Numbered from the stretch's first letter, positions 16,368 to 26,014 are shown. The stretch: DNA of 64,000 nt from CAZUCE01 sp964619265 (GCA_964619265.1 CAZUCE010000008.1:73661-137660); one strand, 5' to 3'. The notes: generated by a model not told the origin, from the sequence alone. Made by a program: numbers and translations.

Positions 16368-18599
16368 ATGATCCGACCCCTGTCCGCTCCCTGTCGCTCG
16401 TTTGCAGCCCCCTCCGGCCGCCGGGGAGTGGCCGTCGTTTCTGCCCTGCTAATCCTCATGCTGATGTCCGGCATGGTCCTGGCCTTCCTGGCAACGGCGC
16501 TCAACGAAGACTCGACGACCCAGCACCGCGAGCAAGAGCTCGAGGTCGAAAAGGCCGCCGAGAGCGCGATTCGGCTCGCGATTCACGAGCTGTGGGGCAG
16601 CTTCGAATTCGATCACGAGGGGATTCGCACCTCACCGGCCGACTTCATGGCCTATCTCGATGGGCTCGGCGTGTTGGCGAGCCCCGCCGGTGCGCAGAAC
16701 CCCGTTGACCTCTTGGGGACCGTTAGCCTCCCGGCGGTCGATGGGCAGTCGACCATCGGCGATACCGAAATCGAGAGCCTGGCGGTCGTGCGGCACGACA
16801 CAGTCGAGGGGACCCGCTTGGTGTTTACTGCGACGGCGCAGGAGGGAACCCTGCAGTCCACCGGCGAGATGGGCCGCGAAGGACTGCGGCGGACTTTTTC
16901 GGAGGTGTGGGTCGTCGAGCGAGCGCGCTTCGAGGGCCTTGAGTACGCCATGCTCGCCAACAACCTCAACTGCGTGTTCTGCCACCTCGATGTGGACGAT
17001 GCGGGTCGTCGCTACAACAACGATCCGACCCAGCTCGGTAGCTACCCACGAATTCGGGTCGGCAGCCTCGACACCTTTCAAATCCGTCACGGCACGAACG
17101 ACTCACGCATCGCCGGCACGCTTTACCTAGCTGATCAGGCCGTGTTCTCCGACGCCACCCCCGTGGACAACTGGGGCAGCATCGACCTGCGTTCCCAACG
17201 CTTCGGAGCCGACGGACTGCTCGAGGAGAGCGGCTCGGGCACCCTGATCGACGAGGCGCTCTCTCCGGCCGACCCGATTTCGCCCGTCCCCTTCGAGAAC
17301 CTCTACTTGGAATACGGCGCGGATGGCAACGAGCTGGTCGACGGGTTCCTTCCCACCGATTTTCCGGCTGTTTTCCCCGATGACGGCGGCTTCGACCCGA
17401 TCACCGGAACGGCGGGAACCAGCCAACCGGGCAATCGCGTTGTCGACGCCGAAGAATTTGATGGGGTCGCTGACACCGCGATGGGCGGCCTATCCGGGGG
17501 CAGCATCCAGATCATCGCGCCCGGGAGCTCGATCGACACTTCTTCGGAGGTGACGGGCGCGCTGTCTAGCGGGACGACGGCCAGCCTGGGCTCGGTGACC
17601 ACCGGCAGCGTCGTGATGATCGGCACCGAAGATAACCCGATTCTGCTGAACGGCGACGTGGCCATCGATGGGGACGTCGTCTTGGCCGGCGTGGTCAAAG
17701 GCACCGGCGTCTTGAACGTGCGCGGGAACATCTACCTTCCGTCGGACCTGCAGTACGCCGACGCGAACTTGGGTGAGTTCGACCGCACCTACGGATTCGC
17801 CAGCGATGGAACCGTCAATGCCCTAGCGCTTGCCGCCGGCGGCAACGTCGTGGTGGGCGATTTGTTCCACCCGCGTTGGGGCAATGGAACGGTCGATGCT
17901 ACCGACAACTCGAGCTTCTCGTTTGTTTGGGAGGAGATCGCCTCGTTCAACAAGCTCGAGTGGATCAAGTCCCAGGAGTTCCTGCCCGGCGAGAACGACG
18001 ACAATCGAGATCCCTCGACCTTCTCGGTGCCGAACCCCAACTACGAAGGCCCTGACTTCACGCCGCGGTTCTACACCTTCGGTTCGGAAAGCCCGGTTCC
18101 GATCCTGGCTGGAACCGGCTTCTACGACCCGGTGACCGACATTTGGCAAGGACCCGAGCTCGGCCGCAATTGGGACTCCTTCTCCCTTTTGGTGGGGGAT
18201 CCGACGAACCCGAGCGATCCACTCCTTTTCAACCCGGACGGTTCGTCGAAGGCGGCGCTCTCGACGCTGCTCGGGACGGATGGATGGATCTCGGACGCGA
18301 TGCTCGAGGAACTCATTACGCAGGTCCTTTCGAGCCGCGACCCCGACGAAACGATGAAGATCGACGCCGCGATCTACACGGCCAACAGTATTTTCGGCCT
18401 GGTTAGTCCCCGTGGCGCTGCGACCCAGGCCGGCGCCCTGCGGATCCAGGGCGGCGTGGTGGCTGGAGACATCGGCTTGCTCGCGCCCAATTCTCTAGAG
18501 GTGCACTACGACCCGCGGTCGACCTCGCTGCTCGAAATCGTCTACGACTCCGAGCTGGCGATTCGGCAGGTGCTCAGCAGCGGTCAACTCGGCATGTGA
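16368..18599 (+). CDS. PilX-like prepilin-family protein with a CxxCH motif
   Basis: The 743-residue protein begins with basic residues and a single hydrophobic helix (GVAVVSALLILMLMSGMVLAFLA, about residues 20-42), then QHREQELEVEKAAESAIRLA, the pattern of PilX/type II K minor pilins, which keep a helix but a non-standard cleavage site. Residues 202-206 are CVFCH, a c-type heme attachment signature. The remainder contains long beta-helix-like Gly/Asp/Ser stretches, e.g. GNVVVGDLF. I chose ATG at 16368 since the open frame upstream is antisense to the pilV-like gene. It is exported or membrane-anchored; a heme-bearing pilus tip is possible but unproven. Confidence 0.72.
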   Translation: MIRPLSAPCRSFAAPSGRRGVAVVSALLILMLMSGMVLAFLATALNEDSTTQHREQELEVEKAAESAIRLAIHELWGSFEFDHEGIRTSPADFMAYLDGLGVLASPAGAQNPVDLLGTVSLPAVDGQSTIGDTEIESLAVVRHDTVEGTRLVFTATAQEGTLQSTGEMGREGLRRTFSEVWVVERARFEGLEYAMLANNLNCVFCHLDVDDAGRRYNNDPTQLGSYPRIRVGSLDTFQIRHGTNDSRIAGTLYLADQAVFSDATPVDNWGSIDLRSQRFGADGLLEESGSGTLIDEALSPADPISPVPFENLYLEYGADGNELVDGFLPTDFPAVFPDDGGFDPITGTAGTSQPGNRVVDAEEFDGVADTAMGGLSGGSIQIIAPGSSIDTSSEVTGALSSGTTASLGSVTTGSVVMIGTEDNPILLNGDVAIDGDVVLAGVVKGTGVLNVRGNIYLPSDLQYADANLGEFDRTYGFASDGTVNALALAAGGNVVVGDLFHPRWGNGTVDATDNSSFSFVWEEIASFNKLEWIKSQEFLPGENDDNRDPSTFSVPNPNYEGPDFTPRFYTFGSESPVPILAGTGFYDPVTDIWQGPELGRNWDSFSLLVGDPTNPSDPLLFNPDGSSKAALSTLLGTDGWISDAMLEELITQVLSSRDPDETMKIDAAIYTANSIFGLVSPRGAATQAGALRIQGGVVAGDIGLLAPNSLEVHYDPRSTSLLEIVYDSELAIRQVLSSGQLGM

Positions 18600-18711
18600 G
18601 CGGGTCGGGCGAGAGGACCCCAGCAGGGCGGTTCGGTCGGGGCGGCGGGCGGTTAGAGTGCCGCCCTCCCGTTCTCCTCCTCAACCGCTTTTCTTCCGCC
18701 CGAACCCCGCC

Positions 18712-20376
18712 ATGGATCAGATCGTCGAGTGCGTCCCGAACTTCTCGGAGGGGCGCGACCCCGCAGTTCTTCGCGCCATCACCGATCGGATCTCCGCCGT
18801 TGAGGGGGTGAAGCTGCTCGACGTCGATCCGGGCCAAGCAACCAACCGAACCGTGGTGACCTTTGTCGGGTCGCCCGCAGCAGTCGTCGAGGGCGCCGTG
18901 GAGGCCGGGCGAGCCGCGAAGGAACTGATCGACATGAGCGGCCACTCCGGCGAGCACCCTCGCTTTGGGGGGATGGACGTCTGTCCCCTCGTACCGGTCT
19001 CGGGGATTTCGATGGAGGAAACGGCTGAGCTTGCGCGCGAGGTGGCTCGCCGGCTCGGCGAAGAGGTCGGCCTGACGGTCTATTGCTACGAACACGCCGC
19101 GCTGTCCGAGGGGCGGCGCAATTTGGCCGATGTGCGGGCTGGAGAATACGAAGCGCTCGAGTCGCGACTGGCTGACCCAGCCTGGAAGCCAGACTTTGGT
19201 CCGGCCCAGTTTCAACCGAAGACCGGCGCCACGGCGGTCAGCGCTCGTGAGTTCTTGATCGCCTACAACATCAACCTCAATACAACTTCCGTCGCTCGGG
19301 CAAACTCAGTCGCCAACGTCCTGCGCGAAAAGGGGCGTCGCGTGCGCAACGCAGCCGGCAAGTTGGTTCGTGAGCCGGGTCGTCTGAAGTCCGTGAAGGG
19401 CATCGGTTGGTTCATCGAGGAGTACGGCATCGCTCAGCTCTCGTTCAATCTGACCAACATCACGGTCACCTCCATGCACGAGGCCTTCGACGCAGCCTGC
19501 GAAGAGGCCACCGCGCGCGGCATGCGTGTTACGGGCTCGGAGTTGGTGGGCCTGATTCCGCTGAATGCCATGCTCGATGCCGGCCGGCATTATCTTGGCA
19601 AGCAGAATCGCTCGGTGGGGGTCAGCGACGCCGAGCTGATCAAGATCGCCGTTCGCTCCATGGGGTTGGACGAGCTGACCCCGTTCGATCCCGCCGAGAA
19701 GATCGTGGAGTATCAGTTGGCGGACCCTTCGCGGTCGCGCCTGTCCTCGATGACCATCCGTTCCTTCGCGGAAGAAACAGCCTCGGAGTCGATGGCGCCT
19801 GGCGGCGGTTCGGTCTCCGCGGCGGTCGGCGCGCTCGGTGCGGCGCTCGGAACCATGGTGGCCAACCTCTCCGCGGCCAAGAAGGGCTGGACCGCGAAAA
19901 TTCCTCGATTCTCTGAGCTGGCCGACGCCGGCAAGCGAGCGACCGACGAGTTGGTGCGCTTGGTAGATGCGGACACCGCGGCGTTTGACGGCATTGTGGC
20001 TGCGCGCCGCTTGCCCAAGGCAACCGACGCGGAAAAAGCGGATCGCCTGGCTGCTATTCAGGACGCGGTGCGAGCGGCCATCGATGTTCCCCTGCGAACC
20101 ATGCAGGTGGCACTCGAGAGTCTGTCGGTGATCGATGCGAGTGCTCGCGAAGGAAATCCTGCGTCGATCACGGACGCTGCCGTGGGGGCTCTGTGTGCCC
20201 GGGCCGCCGTGATCGGCGCCCGGCTCAACGTCCAGATCAACCTGGCGGACCTGACCGATCCGGCCGAACGAACGAGCTATCTGGAACGAGCCCTGGCCAT
20301 CGAGAAGGAGGCTCTGGGCAAGGAAGCCGCGGTGCTCAAATTTGCGGCCGAGCGGATGACTGAGGAGGCCAGCTGA
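18712..20376 (+). CDS. Glutamate formiminotransferase / formimidoyl-THF cyclodeaminase fusion
   Basis: The N-terminal ~330 residues are a formiminotransferase (MDQIVECVPNFSEGRD, DVDPGQATNRTVVTFVG, SGHSGEHPRFGGMDVCPLVP, LNAMLDAGRHYL). The C-terminal ~190 residues are a cyclodeaminase (SMAPGGGSVSAAVGALGAALGTMV, written here to show the Gly-rich core). Together they transfer the formimino group of formiminoglutamate to tetrahydrofolate and deaminate it, ending histidine breakdown. The two-domain fusion is the animal-like arrangement and also occurs in some bacteria. ATG at 18712 is used. Its TGA shares one base with the ATG of glnS (TGATG). Confidence 0.9.
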   Translation: MDQIVECVPNFSEGRDPAVLRAITDRISAVEGVKLLDVDPGQATNRTVVTFVGSPAAVVEGAVEAGRAAKELIDMSGHSGEHPRFGGMDVCPLVPVSGISMEETAELAREVARRLGEEVGLTVYCYEHAALSEGRRNLADVRAGEYEALESRLADPAWKPDFGPAQFQPKTGATAVSAREFLIAYNINLNTTSVARANSVANVLREKGRRVRNAAGKLVREPGRLKSVKGIGWFIEEYGIAQLSFNLTNITVTSMHEAFDAACEEATARGMRVTGSELVGLIPLNAMLDAGRHYLGKQNRSVGVSDAELIKIAVRSMGLDELTPFDPAEKIVEYQLADPSRSRLSSMTIRSFAEETASESMAPGGGSVSAAVGALGAALGTMVANLSAAKKGWTAKIPRFSELADAGKRATDELVRLVDADTAAFDGIVAARRLPKATDAEKADRLAAIQDAVRAAIDVPLRTMQVALESLSVIDASAREGNPASITDAAVGALCARAAVIGARLNVQINLADLTDPAERTSYLERALAIEKEALGKEAAVLKFAAERMTEEAS

Positions 20377-22079
20377 TGTCGGCCGCCAAGTCTGAGCCGG
20401 GCGATTCCGAAGACGGCGCGCCGAGGCGCCACTTCATCCAGGCCGAGATCGACGCGGATCTCGCGGCCGGCGAAAATGGAGGTCGCGTTCACACGCGGTT
20501 TCCTCCCGAGCCCAACGGCTACCTCCACGTGGGGCACGCGAAAGCGATTTGCCTGGTGTTCGACATGGCCGAAGAATTCGGCGGGAAGTGCAACTTGCGC
20601 TTCGACGACACGAACCCGGCTGCCGAGGACACCGAATTCGTCGACGCGATCCAAGAGGACATCCGCTGGCTTGGCTACGAATGGAGCGGTGGCCTGCACT
20701 TCACCTCGGGCTACTTCGAACGGCTCTATGAGCTGGCCCAGGAGCTGATTCGGGGCGGCGTGGCCTACGTGGATGACCTCTCCCTTGAGGATTTGCGCGA
20801 TCAGCGCGGCGACGGACGCCGGGCGGGCGTGAACAGTCCGTTTCGGGATCGATCGGTCGAGGAAAATCTGGACCTGTTCGCACGGATGCGCGCCGGCGAG
20901 TTCGCCGATGGGGCCAAGACTCTGCGAGCGAAGATCGACATGACGTCGCCCAACATGAACATGCGCGATCCGATCCTCTATCGGATCCTGCGCTCGACGC
21001 ACCACCGCACCGGTGACGCTTGGTGCATCTATCCGACCTACGACTGGGCCCACGGCCAATCGGATGCGATCGAGGCGATCACTCACTCTCTTTGCAGCCT
21101 GGAGTTCGAAAACCACCGTCCGCTGTATGACTGGTTTCTCGACCACTTGAGCCTGCCGGATCGCCCGCGACAAATCGAATTTGCGCGCCTTGAGCTCGAA
21201 TACACGATGACCAGCAAGCGCAAGCTGCAGGCGCTGGTACGCGACGGGCAGGTGGACGGCTGGGATGATCCGCGAATGCCGACCCTGAGCGGAATGCGCC
21301 GGCGCGGCTACACGCCGGAGTCTTTGCGCAACTTTTGTCGCGGCGTCGGCGTGGCCAAATTCAACAGCACGATTGAACTGGTCGTCCTCGAAAATGCGCT
21401 GCGCGAAGACTTGAATGTGCGGGCCCAGCGGCGGCTAGCTGTTCTGAACCCGCTGGAGATCGAGATCTCCAACCTAGAGGAGGACGAACGCTTGCTCGTG
21501 CAGGCTGAGAACCTCCCCGGCGATGAGCTCTCGGGAACCCGCGAATTGGCTGTGACCAAGCGGCTGTTCCTCGACCGCGAGGACTTCCGCGAGGAAGCCC
21601 CGCGGAAATTCTTCCGGCTCAAGCCCGGCGGAGAAGTCCGGCTGCGCTTCGGTTTCGTGATTCGTTGCGATGAAGTGCACAAGGATCCAGACTCTGGCGA
21701 AGTGGTCAAGTTGACCTGCTTCCTCGATCGCGATTCGGGTGGCGGCAAGACCTCGGATGGCCGGAAGGTCAAGGGCGTCGTGCACTGGGTCAGCGCTCAA
21801 GACGCTGTGGACGGGGAGATTCGCCTGTACGAGCCCCTGTTCCTCGCCAAGCATCCTGGGCGTGCCGACGACTGGCTCTCCGAGCTGAACCCGAACTCAC
21901 GGACGGTCGTGAAGGCCAAACTCGAAGCCTCTCTCGGGGGAGCCGAGCCGGGTACCACGTTCCAGTTCGAACGGGTCGGCTACTTTTGCGCAGACCGGGA
22001 CGAATCGAATCCCGGCCAGCCTCTGTACCACCGCGCCGTGGCGCTCAAGGACACCTGGGCCAAGATCGCTGCGCGCTGA
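20376..22079 (+). CDS. glnS: Glutaminyl-tRNA synthetase
   Basis: The 567-residue class I synthetase has the HIGH-type motif in PPEPNGYLHVGHAKA, RFDDTNPAAEDTEFV, the tRNA-acceptor region YDWAHGQSDAIEAITHSLC, and the KMSKS equivalent MTSKRKL. The anticodon-binding beta barrels follow. It charges tRNA-Gln with glutamine; its presence suggests direct glutaminylation. A GAGGAGG ribosome binding site (20362-20368) lies inside the end of the formiminotransferase gene, showing translational coupling. Confidence 0.95.
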   Translation: MSAAKSEPGDSEDGAPRRHFIQAEIDADLAAGENGGRVHTRFPPEPNGYLHVGHAKAICLVFDMAEEFGGKCNLRFDDTNPAAEDTEFVDAIQEDIRWLGYEWSGGLHFTSGYFERLYELAQELIRGGVAYVDDLSLEDLRDQRGDGRRAGVNSPFRDRSVEENLDLFARMRAGEFADGAKTLRAKIDMTSPNMNMRDPILYRILRSTHHRTGDAWCIYPTYDWAHGQSDAIEAITHSLCSLEFENHRPLYDWFLDHLSLPDRPRQIEFARLELEYTMTSKRKLQALVRDGQVDGWDDPRMPTLSGMRRRGYTPESLRNFCRGVGVAKFNSTIELVVLENALREDLNVRAQRRLAVLNPLEIEISNLEEDERLLVQAENLPGDELSGTRELAVTKRLFLDREDFREEAPRKFFRLKPGGEVRLRFGFVIRCDEVHKDPDSGEVVKLTCFLDRDSGGGKTSDGRKVKGVVHWVSAQDAVDGEIRLYEPLFLAKHPGRADDWLSELNPNSRTVVKAKLEASLGGAEPGTTFQFERVGYFCADRDESNPGQPLYHRAVALKDTWAKIAAR

Positions 22080-22098
22080 TGGAGTGGGTCGCGGCCGG

Positions 22099-22863
22099 CT
22101 AGGTCCCGATCTGCTGCTCGATCCAAGCGACGACGGCCGCATCGGCTTCCGCCAGGGCTTCCTCGGAAGTCCGGCCGCTACTCTTGCGCACCTCGAGCGA
22201 GTGGTCGCCGTCTTCGGTCCAGTGCACGACCTTGGGACCGGGGAGCCGTTCGATCGAGAGTTCAAGCAGCTCGCGCGTGCACAGCGCATCCCGGGTGCCT
22301 TGGACAAACAGGCAGGGGGCCTCGAGATTTCCAAAGAAGCCGTCGCGTAGCTGGTCCGGCTTGCCCGCCGGATGTAGCGGGTAGCCGAACGCGACGAGAC
22401 CAGCGAGCTCGCGGGCAGGTTGCGTACCTTCTCCCGCCAAGGACATGGCGGCGATGCGTGAGCCCAAGGACTTTCCGGCCAGAAAAAGCGGCAGGGAGCC
22501 GGCTTGCTTGCGGGCGGCGTCGATGGCGGCTGCATGGGCCGCAAGTAGAACCGGGGCCCGGTCCGGAGGCCGTCGATTGGCTCCCGCGCGACGGGCTGCC
22601 ATGTAGGGGTAGTCGAAGCGCAGCACGATTCCACCGGCCTGGGCCAAGTCCCCGGCGACGCGCTCCAGGAAGGGGTGGTCCATCGGCGCCCCGGCCCCGT
22701 GGGCCAGCAGCACGGCGAACCGAGCTTGGCCCGCTGGTCGATCCAACAGAGCCGGGAGTTCGGCGCCCGGAAAACTCCCGAGGGGTGCTTCCAGCGGAAT
22801 CGTGGTGGGCTGGGTGGTCACGCCGGGAGCGCCAGGCTTCGGGAAGTGGAGGATGTCCCGCAA
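22099..22863 (-). CDS. Alpha/beta hydrolase (KANL3/TEX30-like)
   Basis: The 254-residue protein has the KANL3/TEX30-type layout: LLAHGAGAPMDHPF oxyanion region, nucleophile elbow GKSLGSR (Ser132), FVQGTRDALC and the catalytic His in TEDGDHSLEVRKS. The substrate is unknown. No signal peptide is seen, so it acts in the cytoplasm. It is the last gene of the minus-strand run that begins at 35588, 51 bases after the cysteine dioxygenase gene. The end-to-end facing gene is glnS. Confidence 0.78.
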   Translation of the reverse strand: MRDILHFPKPGAPGVTTQPTTIPLEAPLGSFPGAELPALLDRPAGQARFAVLLAHGAGAPMDHPFLERVAGDLAQAGGIVLRFDYPYMAARRAGANRRPPDRAPVLLAAHAAAIDAARKQAGSLPLFLAGKSLGSRIAAMSLAGEGTQPARELAGLVAFGYPLHPAGKPDQLRDGFFGNLEAPCLFVQGTRDALCTRELLELSIERLPGPKVVHWTEDGDHSLEVRKSSGRTSEEALAEADAAVVAWIEQQIGT

Positions 22864-22914
22864 AGACGGAGGCGACCGAGACGAGGGCCGGCCCTCCAGG
22901 GGTCCCTTCCGAGT

Positions 22915-23496
22915 TCAGTCGGTGTACGACATGTGCGAGGTGACCGGGCTCCAACCGCCCGTTTCCTGGGGCTCGAAGGTCGTGCACTGGTGCAGCTCGC
23001 CACCGTAGACGTGGATCGTGACCGCGGCATGGGGGTCGGGGTTCTCCAGCACGTGATAGTCGAAGGGCGGAATCAGCTTGCCAGCTTCGCCCTTGCCGGC
23101 GATGACGGATTCTTCCGGCTTGAAGTCCCACAGCCCGGCGCCGGTGTCGTGGTTTGCGATGCGCGAGTAGGAGTGAACCCGGATCCTGCCGCGGTAGACG
23201 CATTCGACGCACCACCGTCCGCCGTGATCGTGCAAAGGTGTGCCCTGATGGCCGTCCCAAACCATGACCAGCACGGCGTAGCGATCCTTGGGATCTTTGT
23301 GAAGCAGGCGGCGTGCGTAGCCGGCGGAGCTGGGGGCGAGGAACGAGGCGTCCAGGAGGTTCTCGGTGTCGAGGCAGGCGTTCCGCAGAACGTCCTTCAC
23401 GCCGTCGCAGCGGTTGCTGTCGCAGTCGGAGTCGACGACCTCGTCCAGGCGGGCGATCAAGTCTTCGACGGTGCGGATGGCGGCAGGGGTCTTCAT
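22915..23496 (-). CDS. Cysteine dioxygenase-type thiol dioxygenase
   Basis: The 193-residue cupin has PLHDHGGRWCVE, giving iron ligands His89 and His91, a third His (148 or 162), and the pocket YARRLLHKD. Cys96 is at the position of the cysteine that crosslinks to tyrosine in mammalian enzymes, where most bacterial ones have glycine. The enzyme oxidises cysteine, or a related thiol such as 3-mercaptopropionate, to its sulfinate. ATG at 23496 fits the domain start; the longer frame reads into the symporter gene. Its distance to the symporter is 67 bases. Confidence 0.82.
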   Translation of the reverse strand: MKTPAAIRTVEDLIARLDEVVDSDCDSNRCDGVKDVLRNACLDTENLLDASFLAPSSAGYARRLLHKDPKDRYAVLVMVWDGHQGTPLHDHGGRWCVECVYRGRIRVHSYSRIANHDTGAGLWDFKPEESVIAGKGEAGKLIPPFDYHVLENPDPHAAVTIHVYGGELHQCTTFEPQETGGWSPVTSHMSYTD

Positions 23497-23563
23497 GGCA
23501 ATCAAGCGGGAGAGGGTCCTAGCTAGAAGGTAGCTCAAGCCGGGCCGGATCGCCCACCCCGCT

Positions 23564-25009
23564 TTAGGCAGCCTCCAGATCTCCGGGGCGAGCCAGGGAG
23601 CCAGCCAGCGCGCCCAAGGTCGCGCCGGCCAGGCCCCAGACCACGGGCAAGAATCCCAGCCAGGAGGCGCGGGTGGCGGCCGATAGGCCTCCGGCTTCCA
23701 GCAGGGCGGCGAGCAGCAGGGCGCTGCCTGCGGCAAGGGATAGCAGGGCTCCGGCCGCGGAAAATCGTCGCCAGTGCAGGCCTAAAATCAGCGTCGGAAT
23801 CAGGGTGACGTAGCCGGAGAAGGCGACCGAGGCCAGGTCGAACACAGCGCTGCCTCCAAACCGCCACACAAGGAACGTCGCGATGGAAACGAGGGTTGCG
23901 AAGCCCCGGGCCGCCAGGCGTTCGGCCCGCGCCGAGCGGTGGGCCGGCAGGACGTCCCGGGCCAGCATCGATCCGAGCGTCAGGAGCTGGGCGTCGAGGG
24001 TCGACATGACCGCCGCGAGCACGGCTAGAAAGGCGAGGCTTGCGAGCCAGGGGGGCAGGAATTCACCGGCCATGAGTCCGAAGATCGCGTCGGAGCTTTG
24101 GCCTTCGAGCCCTTTGAAGGCGAGCGCTCCGAACGCGCCGCACAGGACCGCGGGCAGCCACAAGAGTACGAGCGCCAGCGGATATAGCCGGCAGACGCGC
24201 GCCAGGCTGGCTTCGGAGCTCGCTGCGAACAGCCGCACCAGCATGTGGGGGAAAGCGATGACGCATAGGCCGATCGTGAGGCTCCAGGAAAAGAACGCGC
24301 GCGGCGCAAACAGCCCCTCGGCGGATGGCGTGCACAGATCCGGACGCTCCTCGGCGAGCCTTCGCAGTGCACCCGGCAGGCCTTCGGATCCTCCGATGCC
24401 GCGCGCCTGAAAGTACAGCGCAGCCAACACGAACCCGGCGAACAGGGAGCCTTGGACGACGTTCGTCCAGGCTGTGGCGCGCATGCCGCCGATCGACGTG
24501 TACACCAGCGACAGCACCAACACGCCAGCGGCTCCCAGGTAGGGCGGCACGTTTCCCTCGGTGGCCACTTGGAGCGTGAGCTCCGCGCCCTCGAGCGCGG
24601 TCGCCATGTAGGGCAGCGTGTACAAAGTCCAAAGCGCAAACAACGCGAGTCCGACAGCTCGAGAGTCGAGCCGTTTCGCGTACAGCTCGGCAGGGCTCAT
24701 CGCCCCGAGCCGGTGCGCGATTCGTCGCGCAGGCACGCCCACGGTCCAGAACGTGATCGGCAGCAGCAGCGCCAGAATCGCAGCGTTCAGGCCGAACACG
24801 GGAAGCCCCGCGTGATAGGCAAGGCCCGGAATGCCGATCAACAGGAACGGCGTTGTGTTCGTGCCGAACAGCGCCATGAACAAAACGAACGTCGAAAGCC
24901 CGCGCCCCGCGAGGTAGTACTCGCGCGCTGAACGATCGGAGCGGCGTCCTGCGAAGGCGCCGAGGCCGAGCAGAAGCGCCGCGTAAGCGGCCAGCGCCCA
25001 CCAGATCAT
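23564..25009 (-). CDS. Sodium:solute symporter (SSS family)
   Basis: The 481-residue membrane protein has about 13 hydrophobic helices and SSS motifs: EYYLAGRGLSTFVLFMALFGT, YTSIGGMRATAWTNVVQG, and FLAVLAAVMSTLDAQLLTLGS. It imports a solute with Na+; the substrate is not readable. ATG 25009 overlaps the TGA of the small membrane protein gene upstream (ATGA), which suggests the two form a complex. Confidence 0.85.
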   Translation of the reverse strand: MIWWALAAYAALLLGLGAFAGRRSDRSAREYYLAGRGLSTFVLFMALFGTNTTPFLLIGIPGLAYHAGLPVFGLNAAILALLLPITFWTVGVPARRIAHRLGAMSPAELYAKRLDSRAVGLALFALWTLYTLPYMATALEGAELTLQVATEGNVPPYLGAAGVLVLSLVYTSIGGMRATAWTNVVQGSLFAGFVLAALYFQARGIGGSEGLPGALRRLAEERPDLCTPSAEGLFAPRAFFSWSLTIGLCVIAFPHMLVRLFAASSEASLARVCRLYPLALVLLWLPAVLCGAFGALAFKGLEGQSSDAIFGLMAGEFLPPWLASLAFLAVLAAVMSTLDAQLLTLGSMLARDVLPAHRSARAERLAARGFATLVSIATFLVWRFGGSAVFDLASVAFSGYVTLIPTLILGLHWRRFSAAGALLSLAAGSALLLAALLEAGGLSAATRASWLGFLPVVWGLAGATLGALAGSLARPGDLEAA

Positions 25010-25221
25010 CGCGAGCTCTCCGATTCGGGCGCCGCCCGGATCCACCAGGCGAGGAAGCAACCAGCGAGCGCCATCCAAGCCAGGCGCAGACCAAGCTCAG
25101 CGGGTAGGAACCCAAACCACAAGGAGACCTCCGCGTCTGGCGGACCTACCCAGCGGGCGATCCCGAGGTGACCGAAGAGCAACGCGAGCACCCCCGCGGT
25201 CGCCGCCAGGTTGCGGCTCAT
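25006..25221 (-). CDS. Small two-helix membrane protein, symporter partner
   Basis: The 71-residue product has two hydrophobic segments (LAATAGVLALLFGHLGIA and a second near LAWMALAGCFLAWWIR) and overlaps both neighbours by four bases (ATGA). Small subunits of this type are known beside SSS transporters, and a similar role fits here. The longer frame to 25272 would overlap the cytochrome gene needlessly. Confidence 0.6.
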   Translation of the reverse strand: MSRNLAATAGVLALLFGHLGIARWVGPPDAEVSLWFGFLPAELGLRLAWMALAGCFLAWWIRAAPESESSR

Positions 25222-26009
25222 GCGGACTTGGATTCCTCGGCGGCGTTCGAGGGCGCCGGGTAGGGACCCCACAGCTCGACCAGGACCAGCGCAATGGCGA
25301 GCGCCAGGGCTCCGGTATAGACCGCTCCGGCGATCGCGATCACGGGGGAGAAGCCCTTCACTTCGCGCGCGATCAACCAGCCGGTCGTGTCGACCAGCAG
25401 GGCCGCTCCGCCCAGGAACAGCGGCAAAGAGGCGAGCCCGCGGGGGAAGCGAGTCGCGAGCGCAAGCCCGCAGACGCCTAGAATCAAAAGCGCCATGGAC
25501 GGAGCGTGGGTGTGCAGGGACGTGACGACGATTTTGTAGGGCGTGGGCGTGAGGGTCGTTTCGCCGAGGAGCGGCGCCACATCGTCCCAGTATTCGAGTG
25601 CTTGCCCACCGCCGGACGACTGGGCCACGCCGGACCCGTGGCAGCTCAAGCAGTGCACCGCGAGCAGCTCGGCCGGCGCGCGGTCGCCCAAATCGATCGA
25701 GTCGTAGTCCTCGGTGGTGCGGTCGCCGTTCATCCAGGTCAGAAGCTCTAAGCGATCGGCTTCCGCATAGTCGATCGCCGGGTGTGCCCTGGATTCTCCG
25801 GACAGCACCGCGCGCAAGGGCGACGTGATCTCAGCCCCGTGGTAGGCGCCTTCGAGGTCCAGCAGCGAGAGCTCCTCTGGGTTCCCGTCGTTCTTCGCGT
25901 GGTGGTTGCGGAGGTGGGTGAGCGAGGCCCACATCCCAAGTACCACGACGGCGAGCACGCAGGAGAGCCCGAACCGAGCAGAAAGCGGCAAACTCCGGAG
26001 GCGCAGCAC
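25218..26009 (-). CDS. Membrane-anchored c-type cytochrome-like protein
   Basis: The 263-residue protein starts with one membrane helix (residues 12-30), has a heme-c motif HCLSCHGSG (Cys120, Cys123, His124) in an extracytoplasmic domain, then four more hydrophobic helices. I use GTG at 26009, which follows the upstream stop by five bases and has GAGGAA 12 bases before it; the longer frame is antisense-like within the previous gene. It likely carries electrons at the membrane. It is joined by ATGA overlap to the small membrane protein. Confidence 0.68.
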   Translation of the reverse strand: MLRLRSLPLSARFGLSCVLAVVVLGMWASLTHLRNHHAKNDGNPEELSLLDLEGAYHGAEITSPLRAVLSGESRAHPAIDYAEADRLELLTWMNGDRTTEDYDSIDLGDRAPAELLAVHCLSCHGSGVAQSSGGGQALEYWDDVAPLLGETTLTPTPYKIVVTSLHTHAPSMALLILGVCGLALATRFPRGLASLPLFLGGAALLVDTTGWLIAREVKGFSPVIAIAGAVYTGALALAIALVLVELWGPYPAPSNAAEESKSA

Positions 26010-26014
26010 GGGAC

